Origin: GCA-2709075 sp038146865
Lineage (GTDB): Bacteria; Pseudomonadota; Alphaproteobacteria; MPNO01; UBA2964
Assembly: GCA_038146865.1 (NCBI GenBank)
Contig: JAYQSL010000007.1
Span: 248,001 to 312,000, forward strand
Direction: 5' to 3'
Length of the DNA stretch: 64,000 bases
In this document: positions 42,902 to 51,029 of the stretch, piece after piece
Numbering within the stretch: position 1 is the first letter of the stretch
Layout: each line of letters starts with the position of its first letter
Translations under genes and position numbers: made by a program
The notes under the pieces: generated by a model
Told to the model about the DNA's origin: nothing
What the model saw: the letters and a program-made list of their open reading frames with translations, nothing else
Databases searched by the model: none

Positions 42902-42942
42902 CATGGTAAAAAGGCATGGTTAAACTGTAAAAAATTACCATG
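42902..42942. promoter_or_regulatory. inverted repeat upstream of the transhydrogenase operon
   Basis: CATGGTAA (42902-42909) is perfectly complementary to TTACCATG (42935-42942), with a related GCATGGTTAA (42914-42923) between. The right arm ends 17 bases before the pntAA start, where a transcript hairpin or an operator could control translation or initiation. No known family was recognised. Confidence 0.4.
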
Positions 42943-42959
42943 GCCGTATCTTATAAGCT

Positions 42960-44141
42960 ATGAAAATTGCTGTTACGAAGGAAATTAGGGCAGATGAGTC
43001 GAGGGTAGCAGCTTCCCCAGAAACTGTTAAAAAATATCGAGCACTCGGTTTTGAAGTGGTGGTTGAAACAGGGGCGGGCGACGGGGCATCGATTTCTGAT
43101 GGAGCGTTCGCAGAAGCTGGTGCTGAAATTGTTTCTGACGCTGCTTCCGCATTAGAGGACGCCGAAATACTTCTAAAGGTCCAACGCCCGATGACCAAGG
43201 AAGAGGGGGGCGATGACGAGACTTCGCTTATAAAGCCAGGAACCATTCTCATTGCTAATATGCAAAGCTTGTCGAACCCTGAACAGGCGAAGCAATTGGC
43301 TGATGCAAATATTACAGTTTTTGCCATGGAGCTTGTCCCTAGAATCTCAAGAGCTCAGTCCATGGATGTGCTCTCTTCTCAATCGAGTTTGGCTGGTTAT
43401 AAGGCAGTATTAGATGCCTGCAATGAGTATACTAGAGCGCTGCCAATGATGATGACAGCTGCGGGGACTATACCACCCGCTCGAGTGTTAGTTCTTGGTG
43501 CAGGGGTGGCGGGACTGCAAGCGATAGCGACCGCCAAGCGCTTGGGTGCCGTAGTTTCAGCATACGATGTCCGCCCCGCGGTTAAGGAGCAAGTTGAGAG
43601 CCTGGGGGCAAAATTTGTAGCCGTCGATGAAGAGGCGTCGGCGGACTCTGAAACGGCCGGTGGATACGCCAAAGAAATGACCACAGAATATCAAGCAAGA
43701 CAGGAGCAAGTTTTGGGAGAGGTCGTGGTCAAAAACGATATTATCATATGTACTGCTTTGATACCCGGCCGCCCTGCACCTGTTTTGGTGACCGATAATA
43801 TGGTCAAGGGTATGAAAAAAGGATCTGTTATCGTTGATTTGGCTGTGGAGCAGGGGGGTAATTGCCCTTTAAGCGAGTACGGGAAGGTTGTCGAAAAGGA
43901 GGGGGTTATTTTAGTTGGTCACGCAAATGTGCCCAGTCGCCTCGCGACCGATGCATCCGCTATGTATGCGAAAAATTTACTGAATTTCATTGAACCCATG
44001 GTAGATAAAGAAAATGGTTCTCTCGCAATTGATTGGGAAGATGAAATAATAAAAGGCAGTTTGGTGTCTCGGGATGGTCAGCTCGTGAACCCAGCCTTGC
44101 GCAATGACGAAAAACTACAGATAGGTGAGAGTCCCTCATGA
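42960..44141 (+). CDS. pntAA: NAD(P) transhydrogenase subunit alpha part 1 (domain I)
   Basis: The 393 residues form the soluble NAD(H)-binding domain I, related to alanine dehydrogenase. The N-terminus MKIAVTKEIRADESRVAASP is typical; MDVLSSQSSLAGYKAV (about residues 136-151) and the Rossmann loop VLGAGVAGLQAIATA (about 177-191) follow. The separate pntAA/pntAB arrangement is characteristic of alphaproteobacteria. The enzyme couples proton import to NADPH formation. Its end overlaps pntAB by 4 bases. Confidence 0.96.
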   Translation: MKIAVTKEIRADESRVAASPETVKKYRALGFEVVVETGAGDGASISDGAFAEAGAEIVSDAASALEDAEILLKVQRPMTKEEGGDDETSLIKPGTILIANMQSLSNPEQAKQLADANITVFAMELVPRISRAQSMDVLSSQSSLAGYKAVLDACNEYTRALPMMMTAAGTIPPARVLVLGAGVAGLQAIATAKRLGAVVSAYDVRPAVKEQVESLGAKFVAVDEEASADSETAGGYAKEMTTEYQARQEQVLGEVVVKNDIIICTALIPGRPAPVLVTDNMVKGMKKGSVIVDLAVEQGGNCPLSEYGKVVEKEGVILVGHANVPSRLATDASAMYAKNLLNFIEPMVDKENGSLAIDWEDEIIKGSLVSRDGQLVNPALRNDEKLQIGESPS

Positions 44142-44473
44142 ATCCTGATAAGGCAATAGAATCGGCGCAGAAAGCTGCTGAAGCATCGTCAGACGGGACA
44201 TTAATGCTTTTAGTTGCAGTTTTTATCCTCGCAATTTTTGTTGGTTACTACGTTGTATGGAATGTAACCCCTGCACTGCATTCCCCTTTAATGAGCGTTA
44301 CCAATGCAATTTCTTCCGTGATCATTGTTGGGGCTTTAGTCGCAGCAGGTCCACTTGACCTGAACCTGTCAAAGATATTTGGTTTTCTTGCTGTTGTCCT
44401 CGCTAGCATAAATATTTTCGGTGGGTTTCTTGTGTCTCAGCGAATGTTGCAAATGTATAAGAAAAAAGGCTAG
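44138..44473 (+). CDS. pntAB: NAD(P) transhydrogenase subunit alpha part 2
   Basis: The 111-residue membrane protein holds the alpha-part of domain II: three hydrophobic helices, LMLLVAVFILAIFVGYYVVW, then SVTNAISSVIIVGALVAAG, then FLAVVLASINIFGGFLVS. The last carries the family's Asn-Ile-Phe-Gly-Gly-Phe signature. It forms the proton channel with PntB. ATGA overlap with pntAA on one side, and a 9-base gap to pntB on the other. Confidence 0.95.
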   Translation: MNPDKAIESAQKAAEASSDGTLMLLVAVFILAIFVGYYVVWNVTPALHSPLMSVTNAISSVIIVGALVAAGPLDLNLSKIFGFLAVVLASINIFGGFLVSQRMLQMYKKKG

Positions 44474-44482
44474 GAGGCTCCG

Positions 44483-45874
44483 TTGAACGAAGACCTTACA
44501 GCGTTAGCTTATCTAATTGCGGCAATCTGCTTTATACTTGCTCTGAGAGGGTTGTCTTCGCCTGATACGGCGCGCCGTGGAAACCTTATTGGTATCGCGG
44601 GGATGGTCATTGCGATAGGGACTACTTTGGCTTCTCCCGGTGTCTTGTCCTATACCTGGATTGCAATCGGGATTTTAATTGGGGGCGCGATCGGTACGAT
44701 TATTGCGCTAAAAATTCAGATGACAGCCTTACCCCAGTTGGTCGCTGCGTTCCATAGTCTAGTGGGTCTGGCAGCTGTTTTTGTGGCGTCGGCCGCCCTC
44801 TTTGCTCCTGATGCTTACGGGATCGGATCCGTGGGGGAAATAAAAACAGTAAGCCTTATTGAAATGTCTATTGGAACTGCTATCGGAGCGATAACCTTTA
44901 CCGGATCTATAGTGGCGTTTGCGAAATTACAGGGCCTAGTTTCCGGGACACCTTTGGTTTTTTCAGGACAACATTTTTTGAATGCGGCGCTTGGTGTGAG
45001 CGCTTTTGGGCTCGTCTTTTGGTTTTCGACGACAGAATCGTATGTAGCTTACTGGGCTCTCGTGGTTCTTGCTCTTGCGCTAGGATTTTTGATTATTTTG
45101 CCAATTGGTGGAGCCGATATGCCGGTCGTGGTGTCAATGCTCAACTCATATTCTGGCTGGGCTGCTTGTGGGATCGGTTTCACATTAGGTAACACGCTCT
45201 TAATTATAACTGGAGCTCTTGTCGGATCTTCCGGCGCAATATTGAGTTATATCATGTGTAAGGGCATGAATAGATCATTCCTTTCAGTGATACTCGGCGG
45301 CTTTGGGGGAGAAGAAAGTTCAACCACAGCTCAGGTTGTAACGGATCAGAGTGTACGCCGGGGTTCTGCCGAAGATGCTGCTTTCATTATGAAGAATGGA
45401 GGTAAAGTAATTATTGTTCCGGGCTACGGCATGGCTGTGGCTCAAGCTCAACATGCGGTTAGGGAGATGGCTGACGCTCTCAAAGCCGAAGGTGTTGATG
45501 TAAGCTATGCCATCCACCCTGTTGCCGGAAGGATGCCTGGTCACATGAATGTTTTGCTCGCCGAAGCTAATGTCCCTTACGATGAAGTATTTGAGCTTGA
45601 AGAAATCAATCACGAATTTACGACCGCGGATGTTGCCTATGTTATTGGTGCGAATGACGTTACAAATCCCGCTGCGAAAACAGACTCCTCAAGCCCTATT
45701 TTCGGTATGCCAATTTTGGATGTTGAGAAAGCCCGCACCGTTTTATTCGTAAAACGATCGATGGGTGCTGGTTATGCCGGCGTTGAGAATGAGTTGTTCT
45801 TCCGAGACAATACGATGATGCTGTTTGGTGATGCTAAAAAAATGACCGAAGAAATCATACAAGCGCTAGATTAA
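44483..45874 (+). CDS. pntB: NAD(P) transhydrogenase subunit beta
   Basis: The 463 residues comprise the multi-helix proton-channel part (about residues 1-270) and the C-terminal NADP(H)-binding domain III. Domain III is recognised by IIVPGYGMAVAQAQH (about 311-325), HPVAGRMPGHMNVLLAEA (about 345-362), GANDVTNPAAK and KRSMGAGYAGVEN. The start is TTG at 44483, placed by a strong TAGGAGG just upstream. Third gene of the pnt operon. Confidence 0.96.
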   Translation: MNEDLTALAYLIAAICFILALRGLSSPDTARRGNLIGIAGMVIAIGTTLASPGVLSYTWIAIGILIGGAIGTIIALKIQMTALPQLVAAFHSLVGLAAVFVASAALFAPDAYGIGSVGEIKTVSLIEMSIGTAIGAITFTGSIVAFAKLQGLVSGTPLVFSGQHFLNAALGVSAFGLVFWFSTTESYVAYWALVVLALALGFLIILPIGGADMPVVVSMLNSYSGWAACGIGFTLGNTLLIITGALVGSSGAILSYIMCKGMNRSFLSVILGGFGGEESSTTAQVVTDQSVRRGSAEDAAFIMKNGGKVIIVPGYGMAVAQAQHAVREMADALKAEGVDVSYAIHPVAGRMPGHMNVLLAEANVPYDEVFELEEINHEFTTADVAYVIGANDVTNPAAKTDSSSPIFGMPILDVEKARTVLFVKRSMGAGYAGVENELFFRDNTMMLFGDAKKMTEEIIQALD

Positions 45875-45923
45875 TTTTTAAAAAATCATTGATAGTCGCT
45901 GTTTAAATAGCTAGTTCACTCGT

Positions 45924-46469
45924 ATGGCAATACTGAAAATCGCGCGTATGGGAGATCCTTCCCTTTCTCAGCCGGCCGAGCCGGTTAGTGATCCAACCGC
46001 ATCTGAAATAAAGCAGCTGCTCCAAGACATGAATGAAACCATGATTGATGCGGATGGTACTGGTCTAGCCGCTCCACAGGTTCATGTGCGCAAAAGGGTT
46101 CTTCTTTTCATGGCTGAACGCGGTAGTTCAGATCAAGGAGATATCAATGAAGCAGAACATGCTCCACTCACTGCATTGATAAACCCATCTTGGACAAAAC
46201 TGTCAGATCAAATGATGGTTGGTTGGGAAGGTTGTCTATCCGTCCCCGGACTAACTGGTGCTGTGCCTCGCTATTGTCACATTCAATATCAAGGATATTC
46301 TCCGGACGGAGAGCTGATAAAACGTGAGGCGTCAGGCTTTCATGCCCGTGTATTTCAGCATGAATTTGATCATTTGGATGGGATATTGTACCCCCAAAGA
46401 ATGAAAAGTCTGGATCTTTTGGTCTTCACGGATGAAGCTCAGCGCCATGGTTTGCCTGATATAAACTAA
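45924..46469 (+). CDS. def: peptide deformylase
   Basis: The 181-residue metalloenzyme has all three motifs: GTGLAAPQV (about residues 48-56), EGCLSVPGL (about 102-110, Cys metal ligand) and HEFDHLDG (about 146-153, two His ligands; Phe replaces the usual Ile). It removes the formyl group from nascent N-terminal Met. It stands alone, without the frequent fmt neighbour, 49 bases after pntB. Confidence 0.94.
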   Translation: MAILKIARMGDPSLSQPAEPVSDPTASEIKQLLQDMNETMIDADGTGLAAPQVHVRKRVLLFMAERGSSDQGDINEAEHAPLTALINPSWTKLSDQMMVGWEGCLSVPGLTGAVPRYCHIQYQGYSPDGELIKREASGFHARVFQHEFDHLDGILYPQRMKSLDLLVFTDEAQRHGLPDIN

Positions 46470-46494
46470 TAAAACATTTTGGAAAAATTTTTCT

Positions 46495-47145
46495 ATGGCT
46501 AAAAAATCAATAGAAGAACTTCAAAAAAAATTGGTCTTAGCTGCACTTACACACGTGGTTTTTGATGGATGGAATAGGGTTGCCCTTAGGCGTGCCGCAG
46601 CTGATTTATCTTGGCCTCGTGCGGAAGTCGACAGGCTATTTCCACGGGGAGGGCTGGATGCAGCCATTATTTTTTCGAAACTAGCTGATGAAGAAATGTT
46701 AGCTAGTACTTCTCGAGAGCCTTCTTCGGAAATGAAAATTCGGGATCAAGTGGCAAGGGCAGTGCGATGTAGGTTAGAATTTTTAGAACCGAATCGAGAA
46801 GCAATCCGGAGACTTACTTCGTTCATGATGTTGCCAGGAAATGGAAGGCATTCGTTCAGCCTTTTGTACCGCACGGTGGATGCAATCTGGTTTGCAGTCG
46901 GCGATAAGTCCGCTGATTTTAGCTTTTATACAAAACGTGCATTGCTTGCAGGGGTAGTCGCCTCCACAAACGTTTTTTGGTTGGAAGACCAATCAGAGGG
47001 GTGTCAAGACACTTGGGACTTCCTCGATCGAAGAATAAACGATGTATTGGGGATCCAAAAAATTCGTAAGAAATCAGAACAAATAAGAGGAATGATTCCC
47101 AATCCCCTCTCCTGTTTTTCTCACTTTAGGTCCGTGGCCTCATAA
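46495..47145 (+). CDS. COQ9 family protein (ubiquinone biosynthesis accessory)
   Basis: The 216-residue protein has the TetR-like COQ9 fold. The N-terminus resembles a degenerate helix-turn-helix (VFDGWNRVALRRAAADLSW, about residues 22-40), followed by the COQ9 C-terminal domain with YRTVDAIWFAVGDKSADFSF (about 123-142) and FYTKRALLAGVVAST (about 142-156). COQ9 binds lipids and presents ubiquinone intermediates to Coq7-type hydroxylases. The 3' end overlaps the convergent purK by 20 bases. Confidence 0.88.
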   Translation: MAKKSIEELQKKLVLAALTHVVFDGWNRVALRRAAADLSWPRAEVDRLFPRGGLDAAIIFSKLADEEMLASTSREPSSEMKIRDQVARAVRCRLEFLEPNREAIRRLTSFMMLPGNGRHSFSLLYRTVDAIWFAVGDKSADFSFYTKRALLAGVVASTNVFWLEDQSEGCQDTWDFLDRRINDVLGIQKIRKKSEQIRGMIPNPLSCFSHFRSVAS

Positions 47146-48272
47146 CCGACATTGCTAATTCAATGTCTTGATTTTGCCAATCCGGAGACAACGGGAGCAG
47201 TCGGGTAACGTGCCCCATTTTCCTTCCTGAGCGTACAGTTTTTTTTCCATATAGGTGAAGTTTATTTTCGTTATTAGCAGTAACTTCATGCCACCGCTCA
47301 GCGTCTTCCCCAATTAGATTTTGCATCAGAGCGTTTGAATGCCTTTGGGTTGAACCGAGAGGTAATCCGCACACCACCCTGACCAATTGTTCGAACTGCG
47401 AAGTTATACAAGCATCAATCGTCCAATGACCTGAGTTGTGGGGACGAGGGGCAATTTCGTTGACTATTATCCGCTTGTCTTTTGTAACAAACATTTCAAC
47501 CGCAATGAGCCCCACCAATGAGAGGGCGGATGCTATTTTGACGGCAACTGCGGTTGCTGCCTCGGCGATTTGGCTCTCGACTCTTGCAGGCGCAATTGTC
47601 TTGTCGAGAATATGATTGCTATGAATGTTTTCAACAACATCAAAACATTTGCTATTACCTTCTGTATCTCTCGCTATGATCACTGATATCTCACATTGGA
47701 AATCAACGAAACCTTCAACGATTGCTGGAACGGATCCTGCAGCTAACCAAGCAGCATCAAGTTCTTCTTTGCTGTCTATTTTCTCCTGGCCCTTCCCGTC
47801 GTAACCGAGTCTCGCTGTTTTGAAGATGGACTTGGGGCCAGTCTTTTCAATAATTTTGGAGGTATAGGTGAGATCGGTTATGGGTTCCCAAGGAGCAGTC
47901 TCAATTCCAATATTATTTAGAAATGATTTTTCAAGAATTCTATCTTGTGCGATTTTTAAGATTTCAGGGCTGGGTCTGAACTAAAGCATTGGCGTCTAAA
48001 TAAGCGGCTATGTCCGCCGGTACATTTTCAAATTCAAAAGTTATTACATCGACGAGAGAGATGAATTTCTCTTGAGCAGCTCTATCTTCATAGGGTGCTA
48101 TAACAGAGTCTTTGCAAACATGCGTGGCAGGCTCTTCGTCAGATTCACAAAAAGTAACTGCCTGGTATCCTAACTGTGCGCCTGCAAGAGCGATCATTCT
48201 CCCAAGCTGACCGCCTCCCATAATCCCAATGGTAGAACCAGGGGCTAGAGGTTGTCGAAGATTATCGCTCAC
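47126..48272 (-). pseudogene. purK: N5-carboxyaminoimidazole ribonucleotide synthase, interrupted by a 1-base frameshift
   Basis: Two minus-strand frames make a complete PurK ATP-grasp protein of about 380 residues. The first, from 48272, contains IGIMGGGQLGRMIALAG and ends prematurely after DANALVQTQP. The second frame, open through 47126, continues RPSPEILKIAQDRILEKSF, IFKTARLGYDGKGQ, the ATP-grasp core EMFVTKDKRIIVNEIAPRPHNSGH and the C-terminal domain. Deleting one base of the AA pair at 47979-47980 rejoins them as NALVRPSPEIL, the family sequence. PurK carboxylates AIR using bicarbonate and ATP. It overlaps purE by 4 bases. Error is likelier than true loss. Confidence 0.92.
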
Positions 48273-48781
48273 TGGTGGCGTTCCGGGTCGAGGCCAACCG
48301 ACTCGGATTGTACCGTTCGCCAGTGATCTAAAGCCTTACCCAGCTCTTGATTTGTTCCAGCTAAAATAGCAGCCGCCAAAAGCGCTGCATTAATCGCCCC
48401 CGCTTGCCCAATCGCCAGAGTGCCTACCGGAATTCCTGCAGGCATTTGTGCTATAGATAGGAGGCTGTCCATACCATTCAAGGCTTTGCTCTGGATTGGA
48501 ACACCTAAAACCGGCAGAGGCGTCATCGAAGATAGCATGCCCGGGAGGTGAGCTGCTCCTCCGGCTCCGGCGATGATCACCCTTAGTCCTCTCTTACGAG
48601 CCGTTTTGCTATAATCAAAAAGACGGTCTGGGGTTCTATGAGCCGAAACAATTTTTGCTTCGTAAGCTATGCCAAGGTCCTCTAAGATTTTCGTAGAATG
48701 CTCCATTGTGCTCCAGTCAGATTGACTGCCCATGACAACTCCCACGAGGGGAATAGGCTGTTTTTCCGACTCTACTTCCAT
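48269..48781 (-). CDS. purE: N5-carboxyaminoimidazole ribonucleotide mutase
   Basis: The 170-residue protein has the PurE signatures VVMGSQSDWSTMEH (about residues 15-28), VSAHRTPDRLFDYS (about 45-58), AGAGGAAHLPGMLSSMTPLPVLGVP (about 71-95, shown in part by HLPGM) and AIGQAGAINAALLAAAIL. It moves the carboxylate of N5-CAIR to C4, completing the PurK-PurE step of purine synthesis. It is translationally coupled to purK through a 4-base overlap. Confidence 0.95.
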   Translation of the reverse strand: MEVESEKQPIPLVGVVMGSQSDWSTMEHSTKILEDLGIAYEAKIVSAHRTPDRLFDYSKTARKRGLRVIIAGAGGAAHLPGMLSSMTPLPVLGVPIQSKALNGMDSLLSIAQMPAGIPVGTLAIGQAGAINAALLAAAILAGTNQELGKALDHWRTVQSESVGLDPERHQ

Positions 48782-48807
48782 GGTCTAACTCCGAAATATC
48801 TTGCGGC

Positions 48808-48813
48808 ATTATA
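48808..48813 (-). promoter_or_regulatory. candidate -10 box of the purEK promoter
   Basis: On the minus strand TATAAT lies 27-32 bases upstream of the purE ATG. Just upstream is an imperfect hairpin (arms CTAT-GGGT and ACCCATAG, about 48816-48843). No good -35 is visible at 16-18 bases, so an activator or the hairpin may matter. Confidence 0.3.
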
Positions 48814-48871
48814 GGGCTATGGTTGGGTGCAGAAAACCCATAGTTCCCATACTGATATAAATCTTGAGAGG

Positions 48872-49072
48872 TCAGGCGATATCGTCGGGTATGAGGTTGG
48901 AATTAAGAGCTGTAATTTGATCTTTTAATTGTAATTTACGTTTCTTAAGTCGCCGAAGATGAAGTTGATCATGGGTTCCGAGCTGGATTAGTCGAATGAT
49001 CGTCTCATCTAGTTCGCTGTGTTTTTTTTTGGCTTGGGTGAGCAGATTTCTTATTTGAACCTCGTCCTGCAT
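48872..49072 (-). CDS. DUF465 (YdcH-family) protein
   Basis: This 66-residue charged helical protein has the DUF465 pattern: KKKHSELDETIIRLIQLGTHD (about residues 15-35, partly), then LRRLKKRKLQLKDQITAL. No function is assigned to the family; the predicted hairpin of two long helices suggests a coiled-coil dimer. It is divergent from a second DUF465 gene at 49217-49378 across 144 bases. Confidence 0.88.
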   Translation of the reverse strand: MQDEVQIRNLLTQAKKKHSELDETIIRLIQLGTHDQLHLRRLKKRKLQLKDQITALNSNLIPDDIA

Positions 49073-49216
49073 TTTTCATTAACCCTCTAGCGCTTGAGGC
49101 AGATATTATTTCTAAAGGATCCATCTGAGGAACAAAAGAAAAATTTTGTAGAAACTATTTTGAGAGTCGTGTTGAAGGGACTAGGCTTTATTTGGAATTA
49201 ATGAATTGAGGTGCAG

Positions 49217-49378
49217 ATGACTTCCGTTGCTGACATTGAACTTCTGAAGAAAGAACACGCACAACTAGAAAAAAAAATAAAGGAAGAATTAAGTTATCCT
49301 CATCAAAATATGGGGTTAATCGCCGAGTTGAAAAAATTAAAGCTCAGTCTTAAAGATAGTATAGCTGCTGTAAATTGA
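49217..49378 (+). CDS. short DUF465 (YdcH-like) protein
   Basis: The 53-residue frame encodes two amphipathic helices, ADIELLKKEHAQLEKKIKEE and NMGLIAELKKLKLSLKDSI, joined by SYPHQ. The LKKLKLSLKD stretch matches the DUF465 end motif and resembles the divergent neighbour's LKKRKLQLKD. ATG at 49217 is preceded by TGAGGTG. It is missed easily because of its size, but the coding pattern and the pairing with the neighbour support it. Confidence 0.75.
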   Translation: MTSVADIELLKKEHAQLEKKIKEELSYPHQNMGLIAELKKLKLSLKDSIAAVN

Positions 49379-49382
49379 ACTG

Positions 49383-49501
49383 AGACCAAGCACAGCCATA
49401 CCTGAGCTGTTGGGTCTAAACTTTGTATTATCAGTTTAGTTATTTGTTCACTTGGATCAGTGAGGTGAATTTTGTGTCTTTAGCACTGATCCCTGGTTTT
49501 T
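49383..49501 (+). ncRNA. candidate structured RNA with three hairpins and terminator
   Basis: Directly after the small DUF465 gene stand three stems. H1: AGACC (49383-49387) with GGTCT (49413-49417), continued by ACAGC (49392-49396) with GCTGT (49406-49410). H2: CTAAACT (49416-49422) with AGTTTAG (49433-49439). H3: GGATCAGTG (49454-49462) with CACTGATCC (49484-49492), followed by TTTTT. H1 and H2 share two bases. The 170-base gap holds no gene. It could be a 3'-UTR-derived small RNA or a long terminator region; no Rfam family was recognised. Confidence 0.35.
49454..49501 (+). terminator. intrinsic terminator after the short DUF465 gene
   Basis: A perfect 9-bp stem, GGATCAGTG/CACTGATCC, with a 21-base loop is followed by CTGGTTTTT. 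It points rightwards, so it ends transcription of the DUF465 gene or of the candidate RNA before the convergent GST gene. Confidence 0.55.
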
Positions 49502-49548
49502 CGTTATCGGATTTCAAAAGAATATTGTGTTGTCTTAGAAGGTAGACC

Positions 49549-50169
49549 CTAATTTAAAAAGTGTTGCTCAGGTCGAGTCCGGATCATAGAATTACGCATA
49601 GAAAAACATGAAAGCCAGTCCGAAAGTCTGGCTGAGCTTTCTCTCCAGTCATTCAACTGGTCTCCCAACCTGTGATCGAACCAACTTAGAGTGCAGGCGA
49701 GAGCTATTAAGTCTATTCTGATGGAATTTTCAGTTAAGTCCCACTCCTTATCAAACCAAGTGGTGGTTCTATAGATTTTTTCTTTTTGCCTTTTAATCCA
49801 ACTCTCCGATCTGATTTCGATCGGCCGTGCTAGTTCTCTCTGTATCGCTATTCCAGCCTCACATAATCCATCGGCTAATGCTTCCCCATGAAGCGCTCTC
49901 CAGTGTTCTTTTGGTGCCTCGGGTATTAACTTAGGACCGTTGTGCATGGTGTCTAGAAATGCGCATATAACGGAAGATCCATTTAGCGCATTTCCGTTTC
50001 CCATGATTAAGGTCGGAACGCGACCGAGTGGGTTTTCTTCCCAAAGGCCACTTTCGGGATCATCATAATCAGTCTCAATAGTTTTAATCGTGTCGGACAG
50101 ACCAACTTCTGCCGCGAAGACTTTTACTTTTCTCGAAAATGGCGAAGCCCCGCTTGTCATCAGTCTCAT
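49549..50169 (-). CDS. glutathione S-transferase family protein
   Basis: The 206-residue protein has an N-terminal thioredoxin-like domain with ASPFSRKVKVFAAEVGL (about residues 8-24, Ser candidate), NPLGRVPTLIMGNG (about 45-58) and NGSSVICAFLD (about 61-71), followed by a short helical domain. The start is ATG at 50169, 21 bases downstream of gloB on the same strand, so both probably form a glutathione-dependent detoxification unit. It differs clearly from the GST at 14507. Confidence 0.9.
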   Translation of the reverse strand: MRLMTSGASPFSRKVKVFAAEVGLSDTIKTIETDYDDPESGLWEENPLGRVPTLIMGNGNALNGSSVICAFLDTMHNGPKLIPEAPKEHWRALHGEALADGLCEAGIAIQRELARPIEIRSESWIKRQKEKIYRTTTWFDKEWDLTENSIRIDLIALACTLSWFDHRLGDQLNDWRESSARLSDWLSCFSMRNSMIRTRPEQHFLN

Positions 50170-50190
50170 AGCTAGTATGCCAAAGTCAGC

Positions 50191-50961
50191 TCAAAAATTA
50201 TCTTTGCGGAGCCTTACTTCCGCAAAGACGGTTACAGGATCATTGGCGTCTAACGAAACTGCGTTAGCAATACTTTCCATGTCGCACCGAAGAAAAGGGT
50301 TTGTCTCTTTCTCATCCCCAAGAAGTGAAGGTACAGTCCGTTTGTTTTCCGCACGCAACTTATTGATGTTTTCAGCTCTTTTCAGAAGTTTTTCATTTTT
50401 TGAGTCAACGCTGACTGCAAATTTGGCATTGGCCTGCGTGTATTCATGGGCGCAGAAAACTCTTGTTTCATCTGGCAGATTACGAAGTTTTTTTAGGCTT
50501 TCCCACATTTGCTGTGGCGTGCCCTCAAAGGTGCGTCCGCATCCCAAGGCAAACAGAGTGTCACCACAAAAAAGTGCGCTGCTTTCTGGAAACCAAAAAG
50601 CAATATGCCCTCGCGTATGTCCTGGTGTATCAAAAACCATTGCTTCTGAGTCTCCAAGAAAATAACGGTCCCCATCACCAACATCTGAGTCAATACCTGC
50701 TATTCTATCGTGATCGGCCCTGGGCCCGGTGATAGAACAATTGTACTTTTCTTTAAGCTCAAGATTACCGCCAGTATGGTCGTTGTGATGATGGGTGTTG
50801 ATTATATCAGTCAGGACCCAATCGAGCTTATTAAGTGCCTCAATGACTGGATCGGCATCCGATGGGTCCACAGCTGCAACCCGGTTACTAGAAATATCGC
50901 GAATTAAGTAGACATAGTTGTCATTTCGCGTGGCTATTTGCTCGATCTCGAGTATCGACAT
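50191..50961 (-). CDS. gloB: hydroxyacylglutathione hydrolase (glyoxalase II)
   Basis: The 256-residue metallo-beta-lactamase-fold protein carries THHHNDHTGGN (about residues 55-65), the dinuclear metal motif, then DTPGHTRGHIAFW (near 110), GDTLFALGCGR (near 132) and CAHEYTQANAKFA (near 169). It hydrolyses S-D-lactoylglutathione to D-lactate and glutathione. ATG at 50961 with AAAGGA upstream is preferred over the in-frame GTG one codon earlier. Divergent from the methyltransferase gene. Confidence 0.95.
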   Translation of the reverse strand: MSILEIEQIATRNDNYVYLIRDISSNRVAAVDPSDADPVIEALNKLDWVLTDIINTHHHNDHTGGNLELKEKYNCSITGPRADHDRIAGIDSDVGDGDRYFLGDSEAMVFDTPGHTRGHIAFWFPESSALFCGDTLFALGCGRTFEGTPQQMWESLKKLRNLPDETRVFCAHEYTQANAKFAVSVDSKNEKLLKRAENINKLRAENKRTVPSLLGDEKETNPFLRCDMESIANAVSLDANDPVTVFAEVRLRKDNF

Positions 50962-51029
50962 CACTACAATCCTTTGCTTAGTTGGATCAATGTTCTAAGA
51001 AACTACCAAACGGACTGTGCATCGCCAAT

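Noticed and set aside
42749..42959. Small cytochrome oxidase subunit IV gene that often precedes pntAA in alphaproteobacteria
   Set aside because: No frame in these 211 bases encodes the single-helix protein.
49073..49548. 6S RNA gene near purEK
   Set aside because: The long rod with a central bubble expected for 6S RNA is not seen; the structure consists of three separate hairpins instead.
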